From Nephrocerus scutellatus (Eukaryota; Arthropoda; Insecta; Diptera; Pipunculidae), in the NCBI GenBank assembly GCA_947095585.1, contig OX352764.1, forward strand, positions 3,147,001-3,211,000: a DNA stretch of 64,000 bases. The letters run 5' to 3'. Each line of letters begins with the position of its first letter. Within the stretch, counting starts at the first letter, position 1. Position numbers and translations under genes: made by a program. The notes below the pieces were generated by a model. The model had not been told where the DNA came from. It saw only the letters and a program-made list of their open reading frames with translations, and made no database searches. Positions 10,971-25,565 of this stretch are shown here, in pieces.

Positions 10971-11795
10971 TAATTATTTTGTAATTTGAAATATTCCAGA
11001 CGTGTATAAATTAAAAATTATAGCCATCCAAAAGAGATACAAAAACAACAGTGTCACAACTTACTATACATACTACATAAATATTATACCTTATACTATA
11101 TGAGATTACTTTGGTTTCAACAATTCTTTGTTCGCATTGTCAACCCTCATCTGCAATATTAATGTATTTTAAAATGGTTCTAAAAGTCAAAAAAAAAATA
11201 TTGCAGAAAAAGATTGATAGTAAAATAAATGCGTAAAGTAATGGAATGCTTTTAAAAAATAAATTAAATAAAATTTCAAGCGTTACCAGCGCTTACAAAA
11301 AACAAACGAAAATGTATGCATTTGGAAAAGATTCTTATGAAAGAGAATCAAAGATTACATAATAAAATAATATCATCTGTTACATATTCTTACATATATA
11401 ATTTACTAATTATTTTATTGTTCTTGCTTCGCCAGAACATATACTAAAATTTTATACTAATTATTTTAGTATTTGAAAAATATTTGAGCAAGATTTAGGT
11501 GAGATTCTTAGGTTTGTTATAAATGGATGGATAAAGCAGTTACTGGGATGTGAGTAAAAAACATAATATTGTGATGTTGTCAGTTGTAACAAACAAATAA
11601 AACATTGAATTAAGGAACAAAAAAAAACATAAAGCAGCTACTGTTATGTGAGTAATAAAATCATAAAATGATAAATATATGTTAGTTCGTAAAAAACAAA
11701 TAAAAAAATGTAACTAACAACTACTTTCTAAAGTGCATAACAATGACAAACAAACAAACAATAAATAGGACAACTATGTTTCCAGCTGGTGCTAC
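10971..11795. other. 3' flank of the glycosyltransferase gene
   Basis: Very AT-rich. It must include the 3' untranslated region of the minus-strand gene that ends at 11796. A TTTATT (AATAAA on the minus strand) occurs near 11412, but there are other candidates and I cannot choose. Confidence 0.4.
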
Positions 11796-12974
11796 TTAGA
11801 AGAATTCGCCACACGAGGAATACACTTTGGGACAATATTTCTCTGCCAACTTGCCGTAGGCAACATTTGACCCCACCTTAATACGACGATTCTTACTGTG
11901 CTTATTCCACACATGCACGACAATCGAATCTTTGGTTTTATTTAATGTGTTTTGCAGATGAGCTGCTTCGAAGAAATAATCCCAATTTTTCCAGCGTATC
12001 GCGTAGAAGGCTTCCTTTGGATACACATTAAAGCCAAAACATCTCTTACGTGTCATAAGCGAAGGCGTTTTTGTTTTGCAAATTTGCTGGAGTACACGAG
12101 TAATCACTCCGGGGCCATTGTTTCCCCAGTCGTTACCATCGAAATGTTGTTGTAAGTCGCGCAAACATAAATCAGCCACTTCATGGCCAAAACCATCAGC
12201 TGCAAAATTCATTACGCCAGCTGCAATGAAGCGATCCGATTCTGCACCTGAATAGTTGGGCGGAATATGCTCAAGACTTTTTTGAACGATGACATCCAGG
12301 TCGAGGTATGTTCCACCCCAGCGCCAAAGAGTAAGATAACGCAAAAAATCGGATACATGTGAGAGAACATATTTGGAATCAAAGAGTTCGCCATTTTTTA
12401 GCCATTCATATATCGGCGTGCCAGCAGCGTACGTCCAAAGATTCAAATTTCGAATATGAACATTCGGATATGAAAGGATTGCGTCCAGCAACGGCTGTGC
12501 GGTGACATTGTTTCGATAAGTTGGACTTGCAAAAAGTACAAAAACATCGTAATTGGGATTGTTTAAAGCCGCCGATTCAATTGCGCAAGCCTGCCGCGCA
12601 TTAAGCTTCACTTTAGATTGATGTGTTGTTGTTGTTGAAGCATATTGTTTTGAATTTGTTGTTGTACCCTTCAATAAATCCAATTGGCAAGATGTTTCAT
12701 GGAAGAATATGCTCTTGCCAGGCTGTGGTTTACGACTACTAAGGAGTATGTCCTCCAGTTTTACCGAATCGTCCGTGCTACGTGTTAAAGTTTGTATACT
12801 TGACCGAGCCCATCGATCAACAAAACATTGGCGTATATCATCTTTATTTCTGTAGTTTATTATTAGACCTACCGATGATATCCAAACCAGTATCAGGGCG
12901 ATAAATATCAGTTTATATCGAAAATGTTGAGTGTCCGATACCTTCGCCACCAGCTTCTTAAGTCGCGGAAACAT
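11796..12974 (-). CDS. alpha4GT1: alpha-1,4-(N-acetyl)galactosaminyltransferase, type II Golgi enzyme
   Basis: Single exon, 392 residues. A short cytosolic N-terminus is followed by one membrane segment at about residues 20-41 (KLIFIALILVWISSVGLI), a low-complexity stem, and a glycosyltransferase-32/alpha-4-GT domain: a donor-binding DLD at 225-227 in WRWGGTYLDLDVIV, then IAAGVMNFAADGFGHEVADL, then the family's WGNNGPGVITRVL block near 282-295 and a C-terminal VVHVWNKHSKNR. These are the hallmarks of lactosylceramide 4-alpha-galactosyltransferase relatives. Insects use them to extend arthro-series glycolipids, adding GalNAc or Gal in alpha-1,4 linkage. Two paralogues exist in Drosophila; I chose alpha4GT1 from its neighbours as I recall them, so the symbol is less sure than the family. 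Confidence 0.88.
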   Translation of the reverse strand: MFPRLKKLVAKVSDTQHFRYKLIFIALILVWISSVGLIINYRNKDDIRQCFVDRWARSSIQTLTRSTDDSVKLEDILLSSRKPQPGKSIFFHETSCQLDLLKGTTTNSKQYASTTTTHQSKVKLNARQACAIESAALNNPNYDVFVLFASPTYRNNVTAQPLLDAILSYPNVHIRNLNLWTYAAGTPIYEWLKNGELFDSKYVLSHVSDFLRYLTLWRWGGTYLDLDVIVQKSLEHIPPNYSGAESDRFIAAGVMNFAADGFGHEVADLCLRDLQQHFDGNDWGNNGPGVITRVLQQICKTKTPSLMTRKRCFGFNVYPKEAFYAIRWKNWDYFFEAAHLQNTLNKTKDSIVVHVWNKHSKNRRIKVGSNVAYGKLAEKYCPKVYSSCGEFF

Positions 12975-13499
12975 CTGAGAAAGACAGAACAGCGTTTGTT
13001 AAATAAAACAAAAACCAATTATTACACATACCCTCATTAGACGTTAGAGTAGTGGCCCTCTTATCAGTTGACCCCGTCAAATCTTTCCTCATTAATTCAT
13101 TGCAGCAAGCAGAAGAATTTTATTTTTCTATGTTGATTGGTGCACTATGTGTCCGCCTTTCGCTAGCGACTAGCTCAGTTAGAGTTAATTCTTAATTGGT
13201 GTTAACTAAAGATGAAAGGGAATGAGCCTACAGAAAACGAAATTATTTTGGAGTTATTTGGGTATTTTTTAAAAACTTCTAATAAATGAATACTTTATTA
13301 AATAATTTTGTACCATTTTTAACTCTTAACAAACTGTTCTATGATTTTAAAAATGTTAGAATTAATGATATCGTTTGTTGTTGTTTTCTGTTGTGTGGGT
13401 TTATGACAACAGTATTCTTGTTGGAGATAAACTGTTTTAAACATCTGTTCTAAGTACTAGGCTGTTCAAAGACCACACAAAATTTGATTATTGTCTAAT
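12975..13499. other. 5' flank of the glycosyltransferase gene
   Basis: No open frame of note. The promoter and 5' untranslated region of the minus-strand gene must lie here. CATCTGAG just above the start at 12974 could be the last bases of a 5' untranslated exon, but nothing decides it. Confidence 0.35.
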
Positions 13500-13990
13500 G
13501 TAGTAGTTACAAGCTGCGACTATTCCGTTCAAATGTTGAATCTGTGCTGTTGTATGGGTGCAGCACTTGGAAGGTGACCACTACTATCACAAAAAGATTA
13601 CGAACGTTCGTAAATAGGTGCCTACGGCACATCTTAAGGGTTTTCTGGCCTAACCGTATCTCTAACGAACATCTTTACCAGATAACGGGTCAGGAACCAA
13701 TAGGCACAATCATCCAACGACGGAAGTGGCAGTGGATTGGTCATACACTCCGAAAAGGCGACAGTTCCATAGCAAACTACGCAATGCAATGGAACCCTTT
13801 ATCTCAGGACGGTAGAAGAACGGGTCGTCCGAGAAATACATGGCGCAGAACAGTTGAGGAGCAGTCACGGCAATTGGGGAAGAGTTGAAGAAAGCTGAAG
13901 CTTATTGCCAGGAGTAGTAGAGAGTAGAGGAGTAGAGAGTAGGACCCACAAGGGGATACAGGACATAAGATAGTATTTTTTTTTTTTTTA
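13500..13990 (+). mobile_element. LINE ORF2 C-terminus
   Basis: A 115-codon open frame (13544-13888) reads LLYGCSTWKVTTTITKRL, FVNRCLRHILRVFWPNRISN, RKWQWIGHTLRKG and GRPRNTWRRTVEEQ. This is the conserved tail of reverse transcriptases from one branch of non-LTR retrotransposons. It is followed by a T-rich stretch near 13977 that could be the element's 3' end. Everything upstream (palm with YxDD) is missing, so it is a 5'-truncated dead copy, as is usual for LINEs. Confidence 0.85.
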
Positions 13991-14398
13991 AGTAAGTTTT
14001 AATTTTTATTATGTTGGTAATAAAGTAACTAAATTTACCTTTCACATAAAAAAAAGGAAGAAAGTATTTCGATTGCGTTTGTTACATGAAAACAATGCTC
14101 GAAAAATTCGAAGATGAACGTTATTAATGCCGAAATCATTGATTTTTTAATTGAAAGGTTTCGTTAGAAAGCGACGATGAAACAGAAATTTTATTTATGA
14201 CTAATGATATTAATATTTTCTTTTAAAACAGTTATTTAGTTAAAATTTCTGGTATTATATTCTGATTAATGACTAGGCACAATTTAGGAGTCTTTTTAGA
14301 TTCTTGCGGAGTACCGTAAAATACATTAATTATTAAAAATATTTTTTTTTTGTTTCTACTGTACTTTTGCGTTTTGCTTTTCATATCAGTATTAATAT

Positions 14399-14636
14399 TT
14401 GCTGCGTTGCTTTGGCTAATCCAGCTTAGCTTTACAAAAGCAATAGCTTTTTGCTTTAAATGTTCGATGCATTTTAATTGTTATGTGTGTTAAACAAAAC
14501 ACCACCTTACGGTGAGCGCTATAACTAAAAAATGGATTTAGTTATAAATCCTAAAAACTTTTTGGATTTATTTTCGGCTTTATGCTTATGCGATTTTGTT
14601 GTAAGCCAAGCTGGATTAGCCAAAGCAACGCAGCAA
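14399..14636. repeat. small inverted-repeat element, GCTGCGTTGCTTTGG ends
   Basis: The left end TTGCTGCGTTGCTTTGGCTA, continuing through ATCCAGCTT, is repeated as an exact reverse complement at 14608-14636. That is about 29 bases of terminal inverted repeat enclosing 180 bases with no coding capacity. This is a MITE-type element. Confidence 0.85.
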
Positions 14637-14736
14637 TTGTTAAAAATGAATGATTCTGGATTCTATAAAAATGTTCCTTAATAATGTAAGTTTTCCTATT
14701 TGATGTAATTTACATTTAATGACTTGTTGTCGTGTT

Positions 14737-14884
14737 AGCTGTATTTTATTTGCCGAGGAATAAGGAATTACAACAACAATTGCACTATCTATATCCTTCT
14801 TGGAATAAGAAAACCTGCTGTTTTGCTGGTTTTGGCTGGTTTTGACATTCGAATTCGGATTCAGATTCCAAATAAAATACAGCT
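14737..14884. repeat. small inverted-repeat element, AGCTGTATTTTATTTG ends
   Basis: A 148-base element bounded by AGCTGTATTTTATTTG and its exact reverse complement CAAATAAAATACAGCT. A second nearly identical copy is at 56060-56206, and a diverged, reversed copy at about 31328-31460. It contains no gene. Confidence 0.9.
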
Positions 14885-16107
14885 GTTATATAAAATAATA
14901 AATTAAATGCAAATACAAATGTTGAGTGTACTAGAAGATAGCCTCTGTTCACACTTTTACCTTCGATGATGAAAATTAAGATGATGTATTTACTTTTTCA
15001 GACTACCCTTAATGTAAAAAATTCATCAATTTTATTCTAATCTCGGAAAAAGATGATACATGTAAACTTGCATCTAAGCATTGATATTGATAATAAATTA
15101 AAATCTGTTAAAAGGTGAATTTTTCCTTGGACAACTGTCCGCGACAACGACAAAGTTTATGGCGATTATTTCTACCAAAATCAATTAAATAAAATTTTTT
15201 AATGTATGCGTTAATACACATATTTCAGTAATCTTGATAAAATTAAGTTTTAATTAATTTTTTTTTTTTATTTGTCCTCGACAATTCATTGGTGTTATAG
15301 TTGACACTGTACGCTTGAAGTGGACAAATGAGTGAGATGTGAAATTGGGATGTTTATAGAAAATGATTTTTGGTTATGCTGTGAAATAGCTCATACCTCA
15401 AAAACATAATTTGAATATAACCAAAAAATACAATGTAAAAAAAAGTATTATTATTATTATTATTTATTTATTATTTATTACCCAGTTAATGTTTTTATTC
15501 ATGATTTTACGGAATTCCTTTTAAAAATCGTGCAACACAAAAGTGAAATGGCCGCACTAAAGTTAATTTCCTTTGCAAAAGAGGAAAAATAAAAGTTATT
15601 TTATTCACAAAAAATAGAAAAATCATAAAGTTAACTGGATAACAAAAGTAATTAAAGTCGCCAAATCAAATTGATTTATACAAAAAAGGTTAACAAAAGA
15701 AGATTAAAGTTAGACAGAATACTGACAATCAATAAATTAACAGTATTTTTCCCAATATTTTGCGTCTTCGCGGACAAGTTGTCAGAGAAAACACACCTAA
15801 TAACTTCCCTCGGTCTTTTCGGTTTCTTTAAAATATAGAATGAAAGAAAACGTCAAAAATTTTATTTGTGTAGTGAGATAAAACGCATCGATGTCGCGAC
15901 GCGGCGTTTAATGTTGTTTTTCCGCAAAAAAGTTTAATAAATGTATAATTTGTGAATGACCAGCATATAATTTATTAATTTTACACCAAGCTTAATACGC
16001 AGTTAGTGATAAGATTTTTTTATATAAAATAATTAGAATAGAAACGTTGAGTTTCCCGTATAATAAAGAGGAAGAAATAAGGGAAATTGCCTTTAAGGTT
16101 ATGTACG
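14885..16107. other. intergenic, upstream of Prp40
   Basis: AT-rich sequence with an (ATT)n run at about 15448-15480 and no supported gene. The promoter of Prp40 should lie near the right end. Confidence 0.4.
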
Positions 16108-16143
16108 TGTAAGCTCGTCTCAGTAGCAAAAAAAGTCAAATAA

Positions 16144-19257
<3,114 letters not shown>

Positions 19258-19464
19258 CGCAGGGCTTCTAACAAGTTTTAAATTGTATTTTCCGACAAAT
19301 AATTCAAACTTTTACTTCTTCATTTTCTAAAGCAAAATGATGACATACTCACGCGGGGTATGTTTTGAGTCGCTTAAAAGTGAGAGAATTGTAAAGTGCA
19401 AATCTATTTAATTCGTAATCGATTATAATGTATAATGGAATACAAAGACAGAACAAGAAACCGA

Positions 19465-19470
19465 AATAAA
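19465..19470 (+). terminator. poly(A) signal of Prp40
   Basis: AATAAA about 200 bases after the Prp40 stop codon; another AATAAA-like site follows near 19502. Confidence 0.55.
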
Positions 19471-19509
19471 ACTGCTGACTTGTTTAAAGCTTGAAATGTA
19501 TAATAAAGT

Positions 19510-20039
19510 AAATTTATTAATTCATTAACTCGAAATATTTTTATTTTTTATCAAGAAAGGAGCATGAATGTACAGTGGTGTTTCATGAAGGGTAAACAAA
19601 ATGGTCAAAATTCTTTCTCACTTGGTTAAGTCGACGGACGACGTTCTTGTAATGATGTATCGATGTTTTATTGAGCAAGGCACCTAAAATATGGTTCATA
19701 ATATCCACAAAGACGATCTAATTAAGAATGAAATCTTCACTGCGTTGGAGATAACCATCAAATATATTATATGTATATTATCTTCCCAAATCATGTGAAA
19801 AGTTAGTGTGGAGTGTAAATACGATATTTTGTGTTTTCGTGCAGCCTGTGAAGTATACAAAAGTTTCCTGAGTCATTTTCAGAAATGTCTTGACGGTACA
19901 CACCAAATTACGCTCCAGAAGTCCATAGATGTGTCGACTTCTTAGCCAGTGAATATCTTTAGAAGTTGCTTACGACATAGCTATGTTCCCTGCAGTTGGA
20001 GAAGTGTACGAGTAGTGTTTATCCCTAAAGCATGTGGGA
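19510..20039. other. intergenic between Prp40 and LINE relic
   Basis: No supported gene. Some of this may be the decayed 5' part of the LINE relic that becomes readable at 20040. Confidence 0.35.
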
Positions 20040-21060
20040 AGGGTCATGATTCTGCTAAAGATCCCTCTTAGTCTATCATCGTTTTGATGAAAACAATGGA
20101 ACGAATCTTAGACTACCACATAAGACTAAGTTTCGAAGATACGATGGTATCTAAATACAAACATGCTAATCTTAAAGGCAAGTCTGCGAAGACGGCCTTG
20201 GTGGGCAAGACTAAGCACTCTCTTAATTATAAACAGTAAACTCTTGCCACCTTCCTCGACATAAAACGAGCTTTTAACAATGTCCACATTAACGCCATCC
20301 AAGAGGCTCTCACACAGATCCGGGGTAAATACTAATACAATGGATCATCTCCACGGTACTAGATAACAGGGAAATCCATGTTAGTCTTCTAGGCAGCAGT
20401 AGCATCACCAAATCAGTCAACAGACGCACTCCCCAGGGAGGGGTAATATCGCCCTTATTGTAGCTGATGGTTATAAGCAAGGTCCTCGGTCCTTGAGCTG
20501 GATAGGACGAAAGCTTTTGCGTATGCAGACGACTTGGTGATACACATGTAAGGAGAAGTACCCTTCTGTAAGTGAAATCATGGAAAAGGTTTTAAGCAAG
20601 GTTAGTTTCTGGGCAACGAGCTATGGTCCAGGAGTTTACTCTAGCAAAACTAAAATGGTACTGTTCACCACTAAGTCCAAAATACCGAATTTTTCCCTCT
20701 CCAAGCTTAATGATCAGAGACTACACTTACCTCGGACGCTAAATATCTTGACGCGATCCTAGATAGAAAACTCAGCTGGAAGTCCAATTTAGAATTTAGG
20801 AAGGAAGAAGAAAGCAAGTATTGCTCTATATACTCGTAACAAAACCATCGCCAAAAAACCAGACCGCAAATAATATTTTGCAGATGTTGCAGAGATGTTA
20901 ATGAGAAAGAAACTCTTATTCATTATCTCTGCAAATGTCCAGCCCTGACGGGCTTCTGACTTTACAAATGAGAAAACCTTTCTATTTTCACCAGCGCTAT
21001 TTGAGGGCCTAGCTAAGGCAGCGCCGACCACCACTCTACCTACCTACCTAAACTTAATAT
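20040..21060 (+). mobile_element. LINE relic 1 (reverse transcriptase and zinc knuckle)
   Basis: Plus-strand frames read VLMKTMERI, ATFLDIKRAFNNVHINAIQE (palm Asp block), TPQGGVISPLL, AYADDLVIH (the YxDD active site, near 20520), KVSFWATSYGPGV and SKTKMVLFTTKSKIPNFSLS, KKASIALYTRNKTI. After an internal deletion comes the C-terminal zinc knuckle CRRCRDVNEKETLIHYLCKC. Many stops and frameshifts break it. The catalytic YADD is intact, but the gene is not. The 3.2-3.9 kb minus-strand relic looks like a piece of the same family. Confidence 0.85.
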
Positions 21061-21063
21061 AAA

Positions 21064-21540
21064 TGTGGCATGGAATCTGAAAATTTTTTGGAACACTGTC
21101 AAAAAAAATGTCAAAAAAAACTAAGTTCTCCAAATTCTTCAACATCGATTCAAAACTTTTTTTATTTATACATTGCTCAGGGAGACCCAGATGGCCTTCC
21201 CGTCACATTTTTAAAAAAATGTTCCTCCAGTCTCTCCCTCCACCTTTATAAACAATGTCACCAATCCCCTTTACAAGGACAATTTCCTCATATTTTTGGA
21301 CCACTTTCATAACCGCGATACGATAATAAAGGATTAAAGAATGATGTAACTAATTATCGCCCCACTGCCAAACTTTCTCATCTACCCAAACTCTTCGAAA
21401 GTTTTTATGCGAAGCCTTAAGCTTCCATTGCAAGTCTCTTATATCTCACAGCCAACACGGCTTTCTGAAAGGTATAAGGTAGATCAACCACCACTAACCT
21501 CATTCAATTCGCCCTTTCAGCCTTAAAGGGCCAACTATAA
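21064..21540 (+). mobile_element. LINE relic 2 (reverse transcriptase N-part)
   Basis: Reads GDPDGLPVTFLKKCSSSLSL, then DVTNYRPTAKLSHLPKLFES and SQHGFLKGIR, which are the first reverse transcriptase blocks of another LINE (N-Y-R-P, Q-H-G-F). The copy stops where the inverted-repeat region begins. It differs in sequence from relic 1, so two different LINEs lie side by side. Confidence 0.75.
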
Positions 21541-21616
21541 CGCGTGATTACATGCGAATCGTATAATGTGATTTTGGTCGGTTTCGTCAAATGTTCGTTA
21601 ACTGACGTGGGAGTAA

Positions 21617-21951
21617 AGGGGCCAGCCCATAGAATCTGTTGCGTCCGTTGGTGCGATGTATGAAACTGACAGTTCAACGAAATATACGTATTCTTATGGA
21701 AGTGACCCATAGGAAAAGCATGTGACGGAAGCGACGCAAAAAGTTGACCAACTTTCAACTTTTCTCTCCGGCAATTGCTCTGACAGTTCTCTCTAAGGTA
21801 GCTTGACGTTTATTTTGGCATTTGTTTTTGTTTGCCTGTATGACGACAACGTATTCATTGGATCACCTCTTTGCGTTACATACGACAACGTCATCGAAAA
21901 CGTCGACGGTCGACGCTACTGATGCAACGGATTCTATGGGCTGGGCTCTTA
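21617..21951. repeat. inverted-repeat element, GGGCCAGCCCATAGAATC ends (family D)
   Basis: The left end GGGGCCAGCCCATAGAATCT continuing into GTTGCG is mirrored at the right end by GCAACGGATTCTATGGGCTG followed by GGCTCTT. About 335 bases, no gene. Right-half or partial copies occur at 38745-38822, 43225-43560 and 51840-52062. Confidence 0.8.
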
Positions 21952-21964
21952 AGCAAGGTGTCAA

Positions 21965-22330
21965 TGGGTCTATTCTTTTATTCAACCCGAGCGAGTAAAG
22001 TTACCCGGAGTACACCGAGGGAATGTCGCACGGCGTAAAAATATTCGGTGTGTACACTGGTCATTGGGTAACTCTACTCGCTCTTACTCTGCCTTACACT
22101 GATATTCGGTGTGTACACTGGTCATTGGGTAACTCTACTCGCTCTTACTCTGCCTTACACTGATATTCGGTGTGTACACTGGTCATTGGGTAACTCTACT
22201 CGCTCTTACTCTGCCTTACACTGATATTCATTTCAGAGTTCAGACTAAAAAATAGGAAACTGTGGGTCTGTTTTTTTATTCAACCCGAGCGAGCAGTGTA
22301 CGTAAAAAATTTACTCGGTGTTTTTTTTCC
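21965..22330. repeat. inverted-repeat element family E, expanded copy
   Basis: Starts GGGTCTATTCTTTTATTCAA then CCCGAGCGAGTAAAG, with an imperfect hairpin in which ACCCGGAGTACACCGAG pairs with TCGGTGTGTACACTGGGTAA-like sequence. The right side near 22262 has a second start-like block (GGGTCTGTTTTTTTATTCAA). The related element at 40033-40311 is simpler. The inner part is amplified into the minisatellite at 22041-22223. Confidence 0.65.
22041..22223. repeat. 61 bp tandem repeat, three copies
   Basis: The unit starts ATATTCGGTGTGTACACTGG and ends CTTACACTG; copies start at 22041, 22102 and 22163 and appear identical by eye. The unit is an internal part of element family E. Confidence 0.9.
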
Positions 22331-22441
22331 TTAAATTGAGTCAGACAGTGCACCAAATTCGTTAAGAGAGCTGAATTACCAATTACTGTCTGGGCTGGGG
22401 TTTCTATAAATAACACAGGAATAAATGTTTTTGGAAAATTC

Positions 22442-22447
22442 TTTATT
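22442..22447 (-). terminator. poly(A) signal of SF3B2
   Basis: TTTATT on the plus strand, that is AATAAA on the minus strand, about 77 bases below the SF3B2 stop codon. Confidence 0.6.
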
Positions 22448-22523
22448 GAGTGTTACTTGTTGTTGTTGTCTAAACATGTATGTATACTATATAGCTAAAT
22501 GTTGTGCTATACATAATAGCATT

Positions 22524-25500
22524 TTAAAACTTGAATTCCTTGTATTTCTTTGTAGTTTTAGTTGTATCGGCCTGCTGTCGCTTCCGTTTGGATTTCTGTC
22601 GGGCCACATGCTCCGCCAACATGTCGGAGAGATCTTCCTTTTGCAGATGGTTTTGCTGTTCGCGCATTTGCTGTTCGTAGCGTTGAGCCATTGCATCGTT
22701 GTCCAGATCTAATTCAGATGGATCCAATGCCAATTCAACAGTACCTTCACGCTCGGGTGCGGCAGTTCGTGCAGCTGCCGGTTTGGTAACGCCACTGATG
22801 TCGTAAACGTGCGTTGAACCCATCATAGAAGCACCAATGCGATCTGTACGCTTCTCAGGAAGCACTTGATACAGAACAGGGGTTTCATTGCTGCATTAGA
22901 ACGAAAGAGAACATCAAATTAATAAGGTGTGATAAGGAAGAACCATCTATACTTACTCTTCCATTTCAGCCTCGATTTTCTTTTTCCTTAGCTCAATGTT
23001 TTCGGGTGTTTCCATGCCGGCGGGTACACTTGTTAGGCCAGATGGCGTTACAAGACCCTCAGCTGGTGTCACAAGACCAGTTTCGTCCGGTTGGTTGATC
23101 ATGTCTTCGCCCTCCTCCTCTTCCTCCTCAGATGACTCTTCCGACTCAGATTCTAGTTCACCCCATTGGTTTCTCTCTATATCACCCTCGTCGATGCCAG
23201 TCTGCAAAAGCCACTCACTCAATTAGGTTAATGTTAAAAGAAGTAGTATCCAAAAAAACTCACATCCATATCCATCATGTTCGTTCCAAAGACATCACCG
23301 TATAGTGGTTTGCCATTTTCATCAACCGGAGGTTTGCCCCAGCCGCCCGCGTGGTAACCAAAGGACGTACCCTCTGGGATAGGAGCATTAAGTCCGGGAA
23401 TTTTGAGATTTGGATATGAAGGCGGCGGCCCATAACGTTGCTGTGCAATAAGCCATGGGGGAGGTATTTTATGCGAACTCGGTCCGACTGGCATTCCCAA
23501 TGCAATACGAAGTTCCTCCGACAGGTCTCCAGGTTTTTTCTCTTTAAGTCTCGTCTCGAACTCTTTGCCCTCGTAATACAAATCTCCGTGAATAGTCATG
23601 CGTGGTTTTGTTTGCCACTTGAAGAAGGCATCGTGAAGTTTCTGATAATCTATGTCGATTTTGCCCATTTTCGGCCGAACACGTTCTCGCATCTTTGACT
23701 TGAGTGACTTGGCATCGTCTTTTTCCTGCAGCGACTCCCGCATTTCCATTATTCCCGTCTTCTTGATGAATGCTGGCAGATCGAACGCTGGCTTCTCAAT
23801 ACCACGCTTACCCTGAAGATATTTCCGCTTAAAGCACCAATGTCGCGGAACTTGTACTGTATTCCGATGAGCTTTTAACTGTACAAGTAGCTTGGGATCT
23901 CTTGCAGTCACATCGTGCATTTCGACCACGTCCGGCCGACTGACGAGCTGTTTAAGTTCGGCAACGCTAAGACGTGTGAGTTTTTTAAGCTTGCGCTTTG
24001 AAAGTTTCTCCTTGTCGTCTTTAGCATCCTAAAATATGGATTTACGAGAAATAATCTAATGCAATTATTATTAAAATAAATATGTTTTTTGTTTACATCT
24101 TCCATGTCGTCGTCATCATCATCGAAGTCCTTGTCATTCAACTTCTTTTTGGAGTCAGTTGATTCGTTATCGGCAGCTTTATCTTTGTCTGTTGGCTTTG
24201 GTTTGTTTTCCAGCTTGAATATTTCAAAAACTCGGTAAAACTGCCGATACATAGGAGCAAGATCAGCAATTGTTATTTTTTCGGGTACATATCTACATAG
24301 GTGGAAATTAGGCAATAAATAAACTGTTTTAAAATCAAATTAAGAGAATATGCTTACTCAATGGTGACGTCGTCATCCTTATCGGATTTATCTTCGGTTT
24401 CCTTTTCCTTTTCCTTCTCCTTTTTTTTTCTTTTATCCTTTCCTTTCTTGCTTTTTACCTTTGTTTCTTCCTTGTTGGTATCGCTTTCATTTTCCTTCTC
24501 TTCGCCCGCTGGCGGGGTACCTTTTATCAACAGCTTATCCGAGTCTTGCTGACTGACTGCCGCTTGTTGTCTCAGCTTACGATTTTGCTTCTTTCTTCGT
24601 TTTTTCTTCTTATTTTTATCAGCTTTGCTTTGCTTACCTTTTTTGCCTACAATACCATTCATCTGTGTTTCGCCATCATCATCTGAATCACCATCGGCAT
24701 CAGCATAATCGGTGCTAATCACACCACTCGGAATATTGTTCGTTTGTCGATCATCTGCATCAATACCAGATGTTGGTGTTAAATCATCCGCGTTCACGTG
24801 AAACTCAGCTGCACGTTGATCCTTAAGTGCAAGCACATCTTCCAGGGCTTTCGGCAGAACTACCTCGGTTGGTTCCTTGTTCTCATCATCTTTATCGTCA
24901 TTTTCCGTGTTGCTCTTATCAATTTTATTTTCGTCATTTGCATCGTTTCCGGTGTCTGAAGCACCTGGCTTCCTTACTTGCATCGACATTAGTGATGGTG
25001 GCTTTGAGGGCTCAATATTTGGAACTTCCTTGTCATCGGGTCGACTACCCTTGTTCTGATGCTGTCGATGAGAAGATTCTTGACTTTTTGTTTGTTGTTG
25101 TTGTTGTTGTTGTTGTTGCTGTTGTTGTACCGGTGGCTGTAAGTGCCAAGGTTGTGGTGGTGGTATTTGCTGGTGTTTTGAAAGCCCGTGAAAACCTGGT
25201 GGCGGAATCATACTATGGCCAGAACGCATCCCCATTCCGGGTGGGGGAGTCATTCTCGGTGCTGGAACCATTCCCGGTGGTGGACCCATTCCTGGTGGCG
25301 GACCCATTCCTGGTGGCGGACCCATTCCAGGTGGTGGAGTCATTCCAGGTGATGGAGTCATTCCAGGTGGTCGACCTATTCCAGGTGGTGGACCCATTCC
25401 AGACGGTGGAGTCATTCCCGGAGGCGGCCCCATAGCAGACGAATGCATTATGATTGGTGGTGGCGGTCCGGAAGATAGCCGCTGACCCTATTTTATATAA

Positions 25501-25565
25501 AATTAGTCATTGCACAACTAATAAATATAAATATCCTAACTTACATCTTGAAATTGATCTCCCAT
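22524..25565 (-). CDS. Sf3b2: splicing factor 3B subunit 2 (SF3B2/SAP145)
   Basis: Exons in order: 25565-25545 (MGDQFQD), 25487-24358, 24292-24097, 24028-23264, 23201-22957, 22890-22524; all junctions are GT/AG and in phase, giving 907 residues. The N-terminal part holds a Pro-Gly-Met repeat (PPPGM), a Gln run near 25085-25125, and long Lys- and Asp/Glu-rich stretches. The core has the DUF382 region (SRPDVVEMHDVTARDPKLLV, VPRHWCFKRKYLQGKRGIEK) and the PSP region (HGDLYYEGKEFETRLKEKKP, PPPWLIAQQRYGPPPSYPNL, GYHAGGWGKP). An acidic ESESEESSEEEEEE stretch and a conserved tail follow. Family role: part of the SF3b complex of U2 snRNP, contacting pre-mRNA upstream of the branch point. The gene is convergent with Prp40, another spliceosome gene. 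Confidence 0.95.

Noticed and set aside
24827..25435. 202-codon plus-strand frame opposite SF3B2
   Set aside because: Antisense shadow of the Pro-Gly-Met repeat; low-complexity protein with no domain.
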